In this document: one piece after another, positions 18,509-26,868 of the stretch
Layout: the number at the start of each line of letters is the position of its first letter
Position numbering within the stretch: position 1 is the first letter of the stretch
Source: Paludibacteraceae bacterium
GTDB lineage: Bacteria; Bacteroidota; Bacteroidia; Bacteroidales; Paludibacteraceae
Direction of reading: 5' to 3'
DNA: 64,000 bases
NCBI GenBank assembly: GCA_017551025.1
Contig: JAFZNG010000005.1
Location: 1-64,000 of the forward strand
Made by a program: the position numbers and the translations under genes
Notes under the pieces: model-generated
Seen by the model: only the letters and a program-made list of their open reading frames with translations
The model's database searches: none
What the model was told of the DNA's origin: nothing

Positions 18509-19990
18509 ATGACATCAGTTCTGAAAATCAATCCTGCCGACAACGTGGTTGTAGCTATACAGCCGCAGTCGGCAGGTGCCGTTATAGAAGTAGACGGCAA
18601 GCAAATCACTGTGCTCGAAGATGTGCCCGCAGGCCATAAGATCGCTATCTGCGACCTGGCTGAGGGTGAGAACGTCATCAAGTACGGCTTCCCGATAGGT
18701 CATGCCCGCGAGGCCAAGAAAGCGGGTTCGTGGATGAACGAGAATAATATCAAGACCAATCTGGCGGGGCTGCTCGAATACGAGTACCATCCCCGCGAGG
18801 TGGTGCTCAGTATCCCCGACGAGAAGCGCACCTTCATGGGCTATCGCCGTAAGGACGGACAGGTAGGTATCCGCAACGAGGTGTGGATTATCCCGACCGT
18901 CGGTTGCGTCAACGGTATTATCCAGAAATGTGCCGAACAACTGCGCCGTGAGACGGGTGCAGAGAATATCTTCGCCTTCCCGCACAACTACGGCTGTTCC
19001 CAGTTGGGCGACGACCATGAGAATACCAAGAAGATCCTGCGTGACATGATTCATCACCCGAATGCGGGTGCGATCCTCGTGGTAGGCCTGGGTTGCGAGA
19101 ACAACCAGCCGGATGTCTTCCGCGAGTACTGCGGCGAGATCGACGAGGACCGTGTGAAGTTTGTCGTAGCGCAGAAGATCGAGGGCGATGAGGTAGCCTA
19201 CTGCATGCCTATCCTGCGCGAACTCTACGCGAAGACCCAGCAGGACGAGCGTGTTGAGGTGCCCGTGAGCGAACTGCGCGTAGGCCTCAAGTGCGGTGGA
19301 TCCGATGGTTTCAGTGGTATTACAGCCAATCCGCTGCTCGGTTGCCTGAGCGACTGGCTCGTAGCGCAAGGCGGCACGACCGTACTGACCGAGGTACCGG
19401 AGATGTTCGGTGCCGAGACCATCCTCATGGACCGTTGTGCAGACAAAGCCCTCTTCGACAAGACCGTCTCGCTCATCAACGACTTCAAGGATTACTTCCT
19501 CAGTCATGGTGAACCTGTAGGCGAGAACCCGAGTCCGGGCAATAAAGCCGGCGGTATCTCTACGCTCGAGGACAAAGCGCTGGGTTGCACCCAGAAATGC
19601 GGCAAGTCGCTCGTACGCGGCGTGATGGCCTATGGCGAACGACTGGAGCAGAAGGGACTCAATCTCTTGTCTGCACCGGGCAACGACCTTGTTGCATCTA
19701 CGGCCTTGGCCTCTTGCGGTTGTCATATGGTGCTGTTTACCACCGGTCGCGGCACGCCGTTCGGTACCTACGTGCCGACCATGAAGATCTCCACGAACAC
19801 CGGTCTGTATGAGCGTAAGCCAAAATGGATCGATTTCAACGCCGGCGTGATTGCCGACGGCGAACCGATGGATGAGGTGGCACGTCGCTTTGCGGACTTC
19901 GTGCTGGAGGTCGCTAACGGACGAGAAGTCAACAACGAGAAGAACGGCTATCACGAAATAGCCATCTTCAAGAATGGCGTCACCTTATAA
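18509..19990 (+). CDS. uxaA: Altronate dehydratase
   Basis: Dehydrates D-altronate to 2-keto-3-deoxygluconate, downstream of UxaB. The 493 residues combine an N-terminal SAF domain (about 1-90, AICDLAEGENVIKYG) and the long C-terminal altronate/galactarate dehydratase domain, with GYRRKDGQVGIRNEVWI, AFPHNYGCSQLG, LKCGGSDGFSGITANP and FTTGRGTPFG. These carry the conserved Cys/His residues for an Fe-type site. The single-protein form (SAF plus large domain) is the usual one in Bacteroidota. A hairpin terminator follows at 20007-20040, so uxaB-uxaA form a two-gene unit. Confidence 0.93.
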   Translation: MTSVLKINPADNVVVAIQPQSAGAVIEVDGKQITVLEDVPAGHKIAICDLAEGENVIKYGFPIGHAREAKKAGSWMNENNIKTNLAGLLEYEYHPREVVLSIPDEKRTFMGYRRKDGQVGIRNEVWIIPTVGCVNGIIQKCAEQLRRETGAENIFAFPHNYGCSQLGDDHENTKKILRDMIHHPNAGAILVVGLGCENNQPDVFREYCGEIDEDRVKFVVAQKIEGDEVAYCMPILRELYAKTQQDERVEVPVSELRVGLKCGGSDGFSGITANPLLGCLSDWLVAQGGTTVLTEVPEMFGAETILMDRCADKALFDKTVSLINDFKDYFLSHGEPVGENPSPGNKAGGISTLEDKALGCTQKCGKSLVRGVMAYGERLEQKGLNLLSAPGNDLVASTALASCGCHMVLFTTGRGTPFGTYVPTMKISTNTGLYERKPKWIDFNAGVIADGEPMDEVARRFADFVLEVANGREVNNEKNGYHEIAIFKNGVTL

Positions 19991-20006
19991 TATTGACGCA
20001 CATACC

Positions 20007-20040
20007 CACACGCACGAGAGCCATCTTGTGCGTGTGTTGT
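20007..20040 (+). terminator. uxaBA terminator hairpin
   Basis: Perfect 9-bp stem CACACGCAC (20007-20015) / GTGCGTGTG (20028-20036), 12-base loop, followed by TTGTTTT. It lies 17 bases after the uxaA stop and overlaps the probable start codons of comF. Confidence 0.7.
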
Positions 20041-20723
20041 TTTCCGAGTTGGGCCGCAGTCTGCTGTCGGTTCTCATGCCATCGCGTTGTGCGATATGCG
20101 GCGGGTATGTCGACGAGGGCTGTATCTGCCCCCGGTGTATGGCATCCCTGCCTCGCACCGAACAGGCACGGCTGCGTCAGAACAGCACCGAGCAACTCTT
20201 CCTCGATCTGCCTCACGTCGTTTCGGCGGCATCTTTCCTGTTTTACCAGCACGACTCCTTGCTACGCCGGGCTGTGCACCAGATGAAATACGCCAGCCGA
20301 CCGGAGGTGGGGTATGAATTGGCGCGCCAGGCAGCACGGGAGTTTATGGCGGATGAGTTTTTCTACGGGGTGGATGTGATCGTGCCCGTACCGCTTCATC
20401 CCAGGCGTTTTCGCCAGCGCGGCTACAACCAGTCCGAGTGGATCGCCCGCGGACTAAGCGACGAGACGGGCATACCGATGGATACGGAACATTTATTGCG
20501 GGCGGTGGATAATCCCAAGCAGGCCATGCTGCATGCCGACGAACGTAACCGCAACGTGGAGGCTGTTTTCTGCGTCTCTCACCCAGAGGAACTCTACCAT
20601 AAACATATCCTGCTCGTGGACGATATTATTACTACCGGAGCCACGATTCGGTCGTGTCTTCGGACGATGTCTGCCTTCCGGGGAAGCTGTTTTAGCGTCT
20701 TCTCACTCGGAAAAGCACGATAA
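20028..20723 (+). CDS. comF: ComF family phosphoribosyltransferase
   Basis: ComF proteins are linked to DNA uptake and recombination of foreign DNA; the exact reaction is unknown. The protein has an N-terminal zinc finger (two Cys-x2-Cys pairs in CAICGGYVDEGCICPRC), then a PRTase domain with PVPLHPRRFRQRGYNQSE and the PRPP-binding loop ILLVDDIITTGAT near the end. The start is uncertain: ATG 19974 would give 249 residues but overlaps uxaA and reads through a terminator, while GTG 20028 or GTG 20034 puts the start about 12-14 residues before the first Cys-containing strand, as in homologs. I use GTG 20028. A DNA uptake role is inference from the family name only. Confidence 0.85.
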   Translation: MRVLFSELGRSLLSVLMPSRCAICGGYVDEGCICPRCMASLPRTEQARLRQNSTEQLFLDLPHVVSAASFLFYQHDSLLRRAVHQMKYASRPEVGYELARQAAREFMADEFFYGVDVIVPVPLHPRRFRQRGYNQSEWIARGLSDETGIPMDTEHLLRAVDNPKQAMLHADERNRNVEAVFCVSHPEELYHKHILLVDDIITTGATIRSCLRTMSAFRGSCFSVFSLGKAR

Positions 20724-20725
20724 AA

Positions 20726-20757
20726 TTTGCGTATGTCACAAAAAAGCAGTAACTTTG
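20726..20757 (+). promoter_or_regulatory. nadB promoter
   Basis: TTTG 20726-20729, 20 bases, TAACTTTG 20750-20757. The spacer (CGTATGTCACAAAAAAGCAG) resembles the conserved spacer seen at other promoters of the window. Confidence 0.75.
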
Positions 20758-20789
20758 CAGCGGATTTGGCGGGAGACCGCCCTGGAAGT

Positions 20790-22391
20790 ATGATTCGTAA
20801 GTATGATTTTCTGATTATCGGCGGAGGAGTAGCCGGTATGAGTTATGCGCTTCAGATTGCGCGTACAGAGCGTTATCGTATCGCGCTTTGCTGTAAGACC
20901 ACCCTCGAGGAGGCAAATACGGCGAAGGCGCAAGGAGGCATTGCTTCAGTTACTAATTTGGCGGTGGATGATTTCGACAAGCACATCCACGATACCATGG
21001 TTGCCGGCGACTGGCTGAGCGACCCGCAGGCAGTAGAGCAGGTGGTGCGTAATGCGCCGCAGGCGATTCGTGAACTGGTAGCCTGGGGAGTGAACTTTGA
21101 TAAGAAAGAGGACGGTTCGTTTGACCTCCACCGCGAGGGTGGCCACTCCGAGTTCCGTATCCTGCACCATGCCGATGATACGGGTGCGGAGATCCAGCGC
21201 GGACTGATGGAGGCGGTGCGCCGTAATCCGTATATCGACGTACTGGAGAATCATTTCGCCGTAGAGATCATCACCCAGCACCATCTGGGCATGCGCGTGA
21301 CGCGTCGTACGCCGGATATCGAGTGCTACGGTGCCTACGTGCTCAATCCCGAGACGGGTAAGATCGATACCTTCCTGAGCCGCGTGACCCTGATGGCTAC
21401 CGGCGGAACGGGGGCGGTATATGCTACGACTACCAATCCTGAGATCGCTACCGGTGACGGTATTGCGATGGTTTATCGTGCCAAGGGCATGGTCAAGGAT
21501 ATGGAATTTGTACAATTCCATCCTACCTCGCTCTTCAATCCCCAGGAGACCCATCCGGCCTACCTGATTACCGAAGCTATGCGCGGTTACGGTGGTATTT
21601 TGCGCCTGCCTAACGGCGAGGAGTTCATGCAGAAATACGATCCGCGTCTATCGCTCGCGCCGCGAGATATCGTCGCTCGCGCCATCGACAACGAGATGAA
21701 GATCCATGCCATCGACCATGTATGCCTGGACGTGACGCATAAGGATCCCGAGGAGACTAAGCATCATTTCCCGAATATCTACGCCAAGTGCCTGAGCATC
21801 GGTATCGATATTACCAAGGAGTATATCCCCGTAGCACCCTGTGCGCATTATATGTGCGGCGGTATCAAGGTGGATCTGGACGGTCAGTCGTCTATCCATC
21901 GGTTGTATGCCGTTGGCGAGTGCTCCTGCACAGGCCTGCACGGCGGCAACCGACTGGCCAGCAACTCGCTCATCGAGGCAGTCGTTTATGCCGACGCGGC
22001 GGCTCGTCATAGCCTGAGCGTCGTGGATAAGTATGATTGGAACGAGGCCGTGCCGGAGTGGAACGACGAGGGTACGCTCAGCAACGAAGAACGCGTACTC
22101 ATCGCTCAGGACGTACGTGAGGTGGGCCAGATTATGTCTACCTACGTAGGTATTGTGCGTAGCGATTTGCGTCTGCGCCGCGCCTGGGAACGTCTGGACT
22201 TGCTCTACGAGGAGACCGAGGATCTGTTCAAACGCGTGAAAGCTACGCGCGATATATGCGAACTAAGAAACATGATCAATGTCGGTTACCTGATTACGCG
22301 CCAGGCTATGGAGCGCAAGGAGAGTCGCGGCCTGCATTACTCGATCGATTACCCGAAGCAGGAATCCGACCACCCGCAAGAAGTTTGGTAA
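20790..22391 (+). CDS. nadB: L-aspartate oxidase
   Basis: Oxidises L-aspartate to iminoaspartate, the first step of de novo NAD synthesis, with FAD; fumarate can accept the electrons anaerobically. The 533-residue protein has the N-terminal dinucleotide-binding motif DFLIIGGGVAGM, TAKAQGGIASV near 50, HREGGHSEFRILHHADDTG near 120, and CAHYMCGGIKVDLDGQ plus GLHGGNRLASNSLIE near 350-395, all hallmarks of the NadB/SdhA flavoprotein family. ATG 20790 is chosen because the FAD motif begins a few residues later and the promoter lies upstream; longer frames would start inside the promoter. It is followed directly by an NlpC/P60 gene. Confidence 0.94.
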   Translation: MIRKYDFLIIGGGVAGMSYALQIARTERYRIALCCKTTLEEANTAKAQGGIASVTNLAVDDFDKHIHDTMVAGDWLSDPQAVEQVVRNAPQAIRELVAWGVNFDKKEDGSFDLHREGGHSEFRILHHADDTGAEIQRGLMEAVRRNPYIDVLENHFAVEIITQHHLGMRVTRRTPDIECYGAYVLNPETGKIDTFLSRVTLMATGGTGAVYATTTNPEIATGDGIAMVYRAKGMVKDMEFVQFHPTSLFNPQETHPAYLITEAMRGYGGILRLPNGEEFMQKYDPRLSLAPRDIVARAIDNEMKIHAIDHVCLDVTHKDPEETKHHFPNIYAKCLSIGIDITKEYIPVAPCAHYMCGGIKVDLDGQSSIHRLYAVGECSCTGLHGGNRLASNSLIEAVVYADAAARHSLSVVDKYDWNEAVPEWNDEGTLSNEERVLIAQDVREVGQIMSTYVGIVRSDLRLRRAWERLDLLYEETEDLFKRVKATRDICELRNMINVGYLITRQAMERKESRGLHYSIDYPKQESDHPQEVW

Positions 22392-23201
22392 ATGCCGAAG
22401 GCTATCATCTTACATAGTATCGTGCCGATGCGCAGCGAGGCATCGGAGGCGGCGGAGCAATTGACCCAATTGCTCTTCGGAGAGACTTGTACTATCTTGG
22501 AGGAAAAGCCTCGATGGAAACGCGTTAAGTCGGATCTGGACGGTCAGACGGGTTGGGTGGACTTTAAGATGATCAGCCCGATGAGTTCGGTGGAATATGC
22601 CGCGTATCATCCTCGCTGGCAGTCAGCGGAGGCTAAGGTGGGTTTTCCCGTAGCCTTTGCCATGAGTGCGAATAACGGCCAGACGATTCCGCTTACTATG
22701 GGTACGCGCCTGCCCGGTTATAAGGACGGCGAGTTTGAGGTGCTGGGTGTGAAGTTTCGTATCCAGCCGGAGATGGTCGTCATAAAGCCGCTGGCCTTAA
22801 CGCCCGAGAACCTCATGCAGGTAACGCGTTTTCTGCTCAACGTACCGTATCTATGGGGCGGCAAGAGTGCGCTGGGTATGGATTGCAGCGGATTTACGCA
22901 GATTGTACATTCGCTCTTTGGTCACAACCTGCTGCGTAATGCGCGTGAGCAGATTACCCAGGGACGTAAGATCAGTTCACTCCGTTCGGTGAAACCGGGT
23001 GATTTGGCTTTCTTTGATCATGGCGACGGACGAATTACGCATGTAGGCCTCTTGCTCGACTCGGAGCGCGTCATGCATTGCTCGGGTCGCATTAAGATAG
23101 AAAGAATCGACCAATCCGGCATATGGTCTGTCGAATTGGCCGATGCTTCTCAGCCGGAGGGGGTATTGACCCATCAGCTGGTGGGTATTCGCCGTTATTA
23201 G
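22392..23201 (+). CDS. Cytoplasmic NlpC/P60 peptidase with SH3 domain
   Basis: The 269-residue protein has an N-terminal SH3-like domain (about 1-65, VKSDLDGQTGWVDFKM), a second SH3-like part, and a C-terminal NlpC/P60 domain with the catalytic Cys in GMDCSGF near 161 and the catalytic His in RITHVGLLL near 216. It has no signal peptide. The layout matches the YkfC-type gamma-D-glutamyl-diamino-acid endopeptidases that degrade murein peptides in recycling; cytoplasmic recycling is inferred. Its start codon directly follows the nadB stop, and it overlaps the convergent zinc-ribbon gene by four bases. Confidence 0.88.
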   Translation: MPKAIILHSIVPMRSEASEAAEQLTQLLFGETCTILEEKPRWKRVKSDLDGQTGWVDFKMISPMSSVEYAAYHPRWQSAEAKVGFPVAFAMSANNGQTIPLTMGTRLPGYKDGEFEVLGVKFRIQPEMVVIKPLALTPENLMQVTRFLLNVPYLWGGKSALGMDCSGFTQIVHSLFGHNLLRNAREQITQGRKISSLRSVKPGDLAFFDHGDGRITHVGLLLDSERVMHCSGRIKIERIDQSGIWSVELADASQPEGVLTHQLVGIRRY

Positions 23202-23959
23202 TCTTTGCGACGGCTCTTGCTGTCGATTTCCGGATCTACCAGGATACGTCCGCAGAATTCACAAACGATGATTTTCTTGCGCAGACGGATATCTACCTGA
23301 CGCTGTGCAGGTATCTTGCTGTGGCAACCGCCGCAGCTGTCGCGTTCTACCTTTACGACGGCCAGTCCGTTGCGGGCATTCTTACGGATGCGCTTGAAGG
23401 CGGTCAGCAGGCGCTCGTCGATATGACGCTCCAGTTCGGCGGAACGAACCATCAGGGCCTCGGTGTCCGACTTGGTCTCAGCGAGAATAGTGTCGAGCTC
23501 GTTGCGTTTCTGCTCTAGGTCAACGGTCTTCTCCTCGATATCCGTTACGGTTTTTGCCTTGTCCTCACGGCGTGCCTCGAGGTCAGCCGAGAGTTGCTTC
23601 ATCTTCTTCTGGCAGAGCTCGATATCCAGTTGCTGGTACTCGATCTCCTTGTTCAGGTTGTCGAATTCGCGGTTGTTACGCACTTCTTTCTGCTGCTCCT
23701 CATAACGCGAGATGCTGGCCAGGGCGTTCTCCGAACGTACGCGGTAGTCCGACATACGCACTTCCATGTCCTTGATCTCGGCTTCGATGTTCTGCAGACG
23801 GGTACGCAGACCTTCGATCTCGTCACCCATATCTTTTACTTCCTGGGGCAGTTCGCCGGCCAGGGTGCGCAACTCGTCGATGCGCGAATCTACTTTCTGC
23901 AACTCATTGAGGGTCTTCAGTTTTTCCTCAACGGTCAATTCTTTTTCTTGTCTTGCCAT
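23198..23959 (-). CDS. Coiled-coil protein with C4 zinc ribbon (CdsZ type)
   Basis: Residues about 10-180 of this 253-residue protein are a long charged coiled coil. The C-terminus carries a C4 zinc ribbon with Cys-Gly-Gly-Cys-His and, 20 residues later, Cys-Glu-Phe-Cys (near 207 and 231). It lies next to nif3, a pairing conserved in many bacteria, and is co-transcribed downstream of it. Family members are annotated as nucleic-acid binding, but evidence is thin. No signal peptide is seen, so it is cytoplasmic. Confidence 0.88.
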   Translation of the reverse strand: MARQEKELTVEEKLKTLNELQKVDSRIDELRTLAGELPQEVKDMGDEIEGLRTRLQNIEAEIKDMEVRMSDYRVRSENALASISRYEEQQKEVRNNREFDNLNKEIEYQQLDIELCQKKMKQLSADLEARREDKAKTVTDIEEKTVDLEQKRNELDTILAETKSDTEALMVRSAELERHIDERLLTAFKRIRKNARNGLAVVKVERDSCGGCHSKIPAQRQVDIRLRKKIIVCEFCGRILVDPEIDSKSRRKD

Positions 23960-23969
23960 ACTATATAAT

Positions 23970-24004
23970 AATTTTTAATTTTCAATTTTTAATTTTTAAT
24001 TTTG
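23970..24004 (-). repeat. 7-base tandem array, AATTTTT family
   Basis: Five units on the plus strand: AATTTTT, AATTTTC, AATTTTT, AATTTTT, AATTTTG. It lies between nif3 and the zinc-ribbon gene and codes for the last residues (KIKN) and stop of Nif3. The same family is found at 43263-43283 and 61417-61444. Confidence 0.88.
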
Positions 24005-24762
24005 ATGGGCGATTCGTCCGCTTCGCTGATGACGCATCGGATGCCCAACGGCTCCAACAGTTCGCGGAACAGGTCGCGGGTGAAGTGCTCGGATGTCCAG
24101 TGGTCGATATCCAGGAGTAGGATCCGCCGGTCGGCGGCCTGGAACTCGTGGTACTTACAGTCGGCGGTCAGGTAGGCGTCAGCACCTTGGGCGATGGCGT
24201 CCTCGATAAATTCAGCACCTGCGCCGCCGCATACGGCAATGCGTTGTACCGTATCTTTCTGTCCGCAGCAGTACCGTATCCATGGAGCCTGCATACCGTC
24301 TTTGATGAGCCGGAGCAGTTCGTCCGCGGTGATGGGTTGCGGCAGATCGCCTATGACGCCCAGGCCGTAGCCCTCGCCGCTCTCGTGCAGGATCCGGTAG
24401 TCGGTAAGGCCGATACGCTCGGCGATACGTCCGCTTACGCCGTGGAGATAACTGTCCATGGCCGTATGGCTCGAGTAGATGGCGATGCCGTGGCGGATGG
24501 CGCGTTCTACGCAGCGTGCCTGAGGCGACTGCCCGCAGACTTGTCTGAGTCCGTGGAAGAGGAGCGGGTGATGGGAGATGATGAGTTGGCAATCCTTGGC
24601 AATAGCTTCATCGACAACAGATTCTGTTACGTCTGTTGTCAGCAGGACGGCCCGTACGTCCGATCCTGGATCACCCACCTGCATTCCCGAGTTGTCCCAA
24701 TTCTCCTGGTAACTCAAGGGAGCTACAGATTCTATGCTATTAATGATGGCTCTGAGGAGCAC
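23989..24762 (-). CDS. Nif3-like dinuclear metal center hexameric protein
   Basis: The 257-residue protein belongs to the Nif3/YqfO (DUF34) family, recently linked to GTP cyclohydrolase-like or metal-chaperone roles but without an agreed function. It shows PLSYQENWDNSGMQVG near 17-32, ISHHPLLFHG with two metal His near 63, SSHTAMDSYLHGVSG near 97, CGGAGAEFIEDA near 173 and, at the C-terminus, DIDHWTSEHF. I use the GTG start at 24762, which gives the usual N-terminus. Its last residues (KIKN) and stop codon come from a repeat array. Confidence 0.9.
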   Translation of the reverse strand: MLLRAIINSIESVAPLSYQENWDNSGMQVGDPGSDVRAVLLTTDVTESVVDEAIAKDCQLIISHHPLLFHGLRQVCGQSPQARCVERAIRHGIAIYSSHTAMDSYLHGVSGRIAERIGLTDYRILHESGEGYGLGVIGDLPQPITADELLRLIKDGMQAPWIRYCCGQKDTVQRIAVCGGAGAEFIEDAIAQGADAYLTADCKYHEFQAADRRILLLDIDHWTSEHFTRDLFRELLEPLGIRCVISEADESPIKIKN

Positions 24763-24767
24763 TTGTT

Positions 24768-24795
24768 AGCTATCAGCTATCAGCTTTCAGCAGTC
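24768..24795 (-). repeat. 7-base tandem array, AGCTATC family
   Basis: Four units on the plus strand (AGCTATC, AGCTATC, AGCTTTC, AGCAGTC). It covers the last codons and stop of the DUF5606 gene and reaches five bases from the nif3 start. Related arrays occur at 46867-46901 and 55424-55451. Confidence 0.88.
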
Positions 24796-25196
24796 GGTTC
24801 TTCTTCGTCGCTAAAGTCGGTAATACCTGCGTTGATGAGGATGTTATACCATTGGATGAGTTTGCGAATATCGCTCGGATATACGCGGTCTTGGTCCCAA
24901 TTGGGCAGCACCTCGTCAAACCATGCGCAGAGCGTCTTGTTGTCAGCTTTCTTGGGGTCGAAGCCTACGGGTTTGAGGGCTTCTTTCTTGCCGGCTGCGG
25001 TCAGTACGTCGCCGAGTCGGGCGTCCTCGCCGTTGGTGAACATAGATATCTCGCCGAGCGAAACGATTTTGTCGCGGGCGTAAGTCGGCATACGTTTGCC
25101 GTCCACAAGCGATTCTACGATAAGCATGTTCGAGCCGCGGCTCACTAATTTATACAGTCCCGGTTTGCCGGTGATAGCGAGGATATTTTTCAGCAT
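24780..25196 (-). CDS. DUF5606 protein
   Basis: The 138-residue cytoplasmic protein is typical of Bacteroidota: LKNILAITGKPGLYKLVSRG at the start, then LIVESLVDGKRMPTYA, VSLGEISMFT, and VYPSDIRKLIQWYNIL near 105. The C-terminus is acidic and its last residues (TAES) come from a repeat array. I chose ATG 25196, which fits the family start; a longer frame to 25238 would run past the transcription start. The function is unknown. It probably heads the transcript DUF5606-nif3-zinc ribbon. Confidence 0.85.
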   Translation of the reverse strand: MLKNILAITGKPGLYKLVSRGSNMLIVESLVDGKRMPTYARDKIVSLGEISMFTNGEDARLGDVLTAAGKKEALKPVGFDPKKADNKTLCAWFDEVLPNWDQDRVYPSDIRKLIQWYNILINAGITDFSDEEEPTAES

Positions 25197-25235
25197 AATG
25201 CGTCGATAATTTTGTCTTTTTCTCAAATTTGCGTG

Positions 25236-25267
25236 CAAAAGTACTACTTTTTTTGGATATATGCAAC
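25236..25267 (-). promoter_or_regulatory. Promoter of the DUF5606-nif3 unit (divergent pair)
   Basis: Minus strand: GTTG (25264-25267), 20 bases, TACTTTTG (25236-25243). It overlaps the plus-strand promoter at 25252-25283. Confidence 0.65.
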
Positions 25268-25283
25268 TTTTTTTGTAATTTTG
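25252..25283 (+). promoter_or_regulatory. Promoter of the CNNM protein gene (divergent pair)
   Basis: TTTG 25252-25255, 20 bases, TAATTTTG 25276-25283. The start codon at 25301 follows after 17 bases. Confidence 0.75.
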
Positions 25284-25300
25284 TACCCGATTTTGAAATT

Positions 25301-26359
25301 ATGGGACTACTTTTAGTATTTTTATTGGGTGCGATGGCCATCAGCTTCCTGTGCAGTGTGCTGGAATCGGTGCTGATGACGACTACCTACAGTTATATCA
25401 ATCTGCGTATGGAGGAGGGGTATGCTCCGGCTACCCTGATGAAGCAGTATAAGGACGAGACGGGTCGCCCTTTGGCGGCTATTTTGTCGCTGAATACGAT
25501 TGCGAATACGATTGGTGCGGCCGGCGTAGGTATGCAGGCTACGGAGGTGTTTGGCGAGGTATGGTTCGGCCTGGTCTCGGCGGTGACGACCCTGCTGATC
25601 CTCATTTTCGCAGAGATTATCCCAAAGACGATCGGTACGACTTGGTGGAAGTCGCTCATGGGCTTTACGGCACGCACGATACGTGCGCTAATCGTTATAT
25701 TGTATCCGTTCGTACTCTTGGTGGAACTCATTACGCGTATCTTCCCGAGCCGTGAGGACGACCCGACGGTTTCGCGCGAAGAGGTGCTGGCGATGGTGAA
25801 TGTTGGTGAGGAAGAAGGTGTCGTGGATGAGGATGAGAATAAGATTTTCTCCAATCTCATGCGGCTCGACTCGATTCATGCCTACGACGTGATGACGCCG
25901 CGCGTGGTGGCGAAGATTGCGCCGGAGAATATGACGCTTCGTGCATATTACGACAACGATGAATACGACCATTTCTCGCGTATTCCGCTCTATAACCCCA
26001 CTTCGCCGGAGTATATTACGGGTTATGTACTGCGTAACGATGCACTGGAGGAACTGACCGAAGATCATTTCCGCAAGACCCTCGGCGGTATCAAGCGTCC
26101 CTTGCCTTCGTTTGACCAGGACATGACGCTCGGCACGATCTTCGATTCGATGCTCAAGCAGAAGAGCCAGATCGCGCAGATCATTGACGAGTACGGTATG
26201 TTTGTAGGTATTCTGACGCTCGAGGATATTATCGAGACCATCTTCGGACTGGAGATTATCGACGAGAGCGATACGGTTATCGACATGCAGCAGTATGCCC
26301 GCGACCGCTGGGAGCAACGCCAGAAGAAGTACAAGAAGCTGACTCCCAAGGAAAACTAG
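25301..26359 (+). CDS. CNNM/CBS-domain membrane protein (magnesium/cobalt transporter-like)
   Basis: The 352-residue inner-membrane protein has the CNNM (DUF21) domain with about four hydrophobic helices (residues 1-150, LLVFLLGAMAISFLCSVLES, EIIPKTIGTTW near 106) and a CBS pair (about 190-325, YDVMTPR, GILTLEDIIETIFG). It ends without the CorC_HlyC domain of longer relatives. It belongs with hemolysin-III-like or GldE-like proteins and may move or sense divalent cations; this is inference from the family. ATG 25301 sits at the start of the first helix, just after the promoter. Confidence 0.87.
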   Translation: MGLLLVFLLGAMAISFLCSVLESVLMTTTYSYINLRMEEGYAPATLMKQYKDETGRPLAAILSLNTIANTIGAAGVGMQATEVFGEVWFGLVSAVTTLLILIFAEIIPKTIGTTWWKSLMGFTARTIRALIVILYPFVLLVELITRIFPSREDDPTVSREEVLAMVNVGEEEGVVDEDENKIFSNLMRLDSIHAYDVMTPRVVAKIAPENMTLRAYYDNDEYDHFSRIPLYNPTSPEYITGYVLRNDALEELTEDHFRKTLGGIKRPLPSFDQDMTLGTIFDSMLKQKSQIAQIIDEYGMFVGILTLEDIIETIFGLEIIDESDTVIDMQQYARDRWEQRQKKYKKLTPKEN

Positions 26360-26361
26360 TT

Positions 26362-26395
26362 CGTCATTACGTCATTACGTCATGACGTCATTACG
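26362..26395 (+). repeat. 8-base tandem array, CGTCATTA family
   Basis: CGTCATTA, CGTCATTA, CGTCATGA, CGTCATTA plus CG, filling the junction between the CNNM gene stop and the smpB start at 26401. The array ends CGAAAAA directly before the ATG. Confidence 0.92.
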
Positions 26396-26400
26396 AAAAA

Positions 26401-26868
26401 ATGAAATTAAAATCCGACATTAAAATATTGAATAAACGTGCTCGCTTCGAGTATATCATTCTCGACGAGTATACGGCGGGTATCCAGCTCTACGGCACGG
26501 AGATCAAGTCGATTCGTGAGGGGAAGGCTTCGCTCGTGGATAGTTATTGTACTTTCCAGGGCGATGAACTCTTTGTGCGCGAGATGCATATTGCCGAGTA
26601 CCGTTTCGGCAGTTATGCAAACCATGAGGCGAAGCGTTCACGTAAGTTGCTACTTACCCGCCGCGAGCTGCGTAAACTGGATCGCGCTACCCGCGAGACG
26701 GGCAAGACGATTATCCCGCTCGAACTGTTTATCAACGAGCGAGGCCTGGCCAAACTGCGTATCGCTCTCTGCCAGGGTAAGCATGCCTACGACAAGCGCG
26801 ACTCGCTCCGCGAGGCGGATGACCGTCGTGAACTGGCGCAAGCGCTTAAGGCTGCTCGGATGCGATAA
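26401..26868 (+). CDS. smpB: SsrA-binding protein SmpB
   Basis: Binds tmRNA and delivers it to stalled ribosomes. The 155-residue protein shows [24 protein letters not shown] near 10-33, [26 protein letters not shown] near 75 and the C-terminal tail [22 protein letters not shown] that folds in the decoding centre. Length is standard. No ssrA gene was seen in the window. It starts directly after a CGTCATTA array and its 3' end overlaps the convergent sirtuin gene by 23 bases. Confidence 0.95.
   Translation: MKLKSDIKILNKRARFEYIILDEYTAGIQLYGTEIKSIREGKASLVDSYCTFQGDELFVREMHIAEYRFGSYANHEAKRSRKLLLTRRELRKLDRATRETGKTIIPLELFINERGLAKLRIALCQGKHAYDKRDSLREADDRRELAQALKAARMR

Noticed and set aside
18515-19954. 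479-codon open frame opposite uxaA; similar long frames opposite uxaB (16915-17958), the nucleoside kinase (7641-8810) and glgP (55822-57138)
   Set aside because: All sit opposite well-conserved genes, have low-complexity Leu/His/Arg-rich translations and no promoter or family motif.
20727-20789. Longer N-terminus for NadB starting upstream of 20790
   Set aside because: It would begin inside the promoter and add residues not seen in the family.
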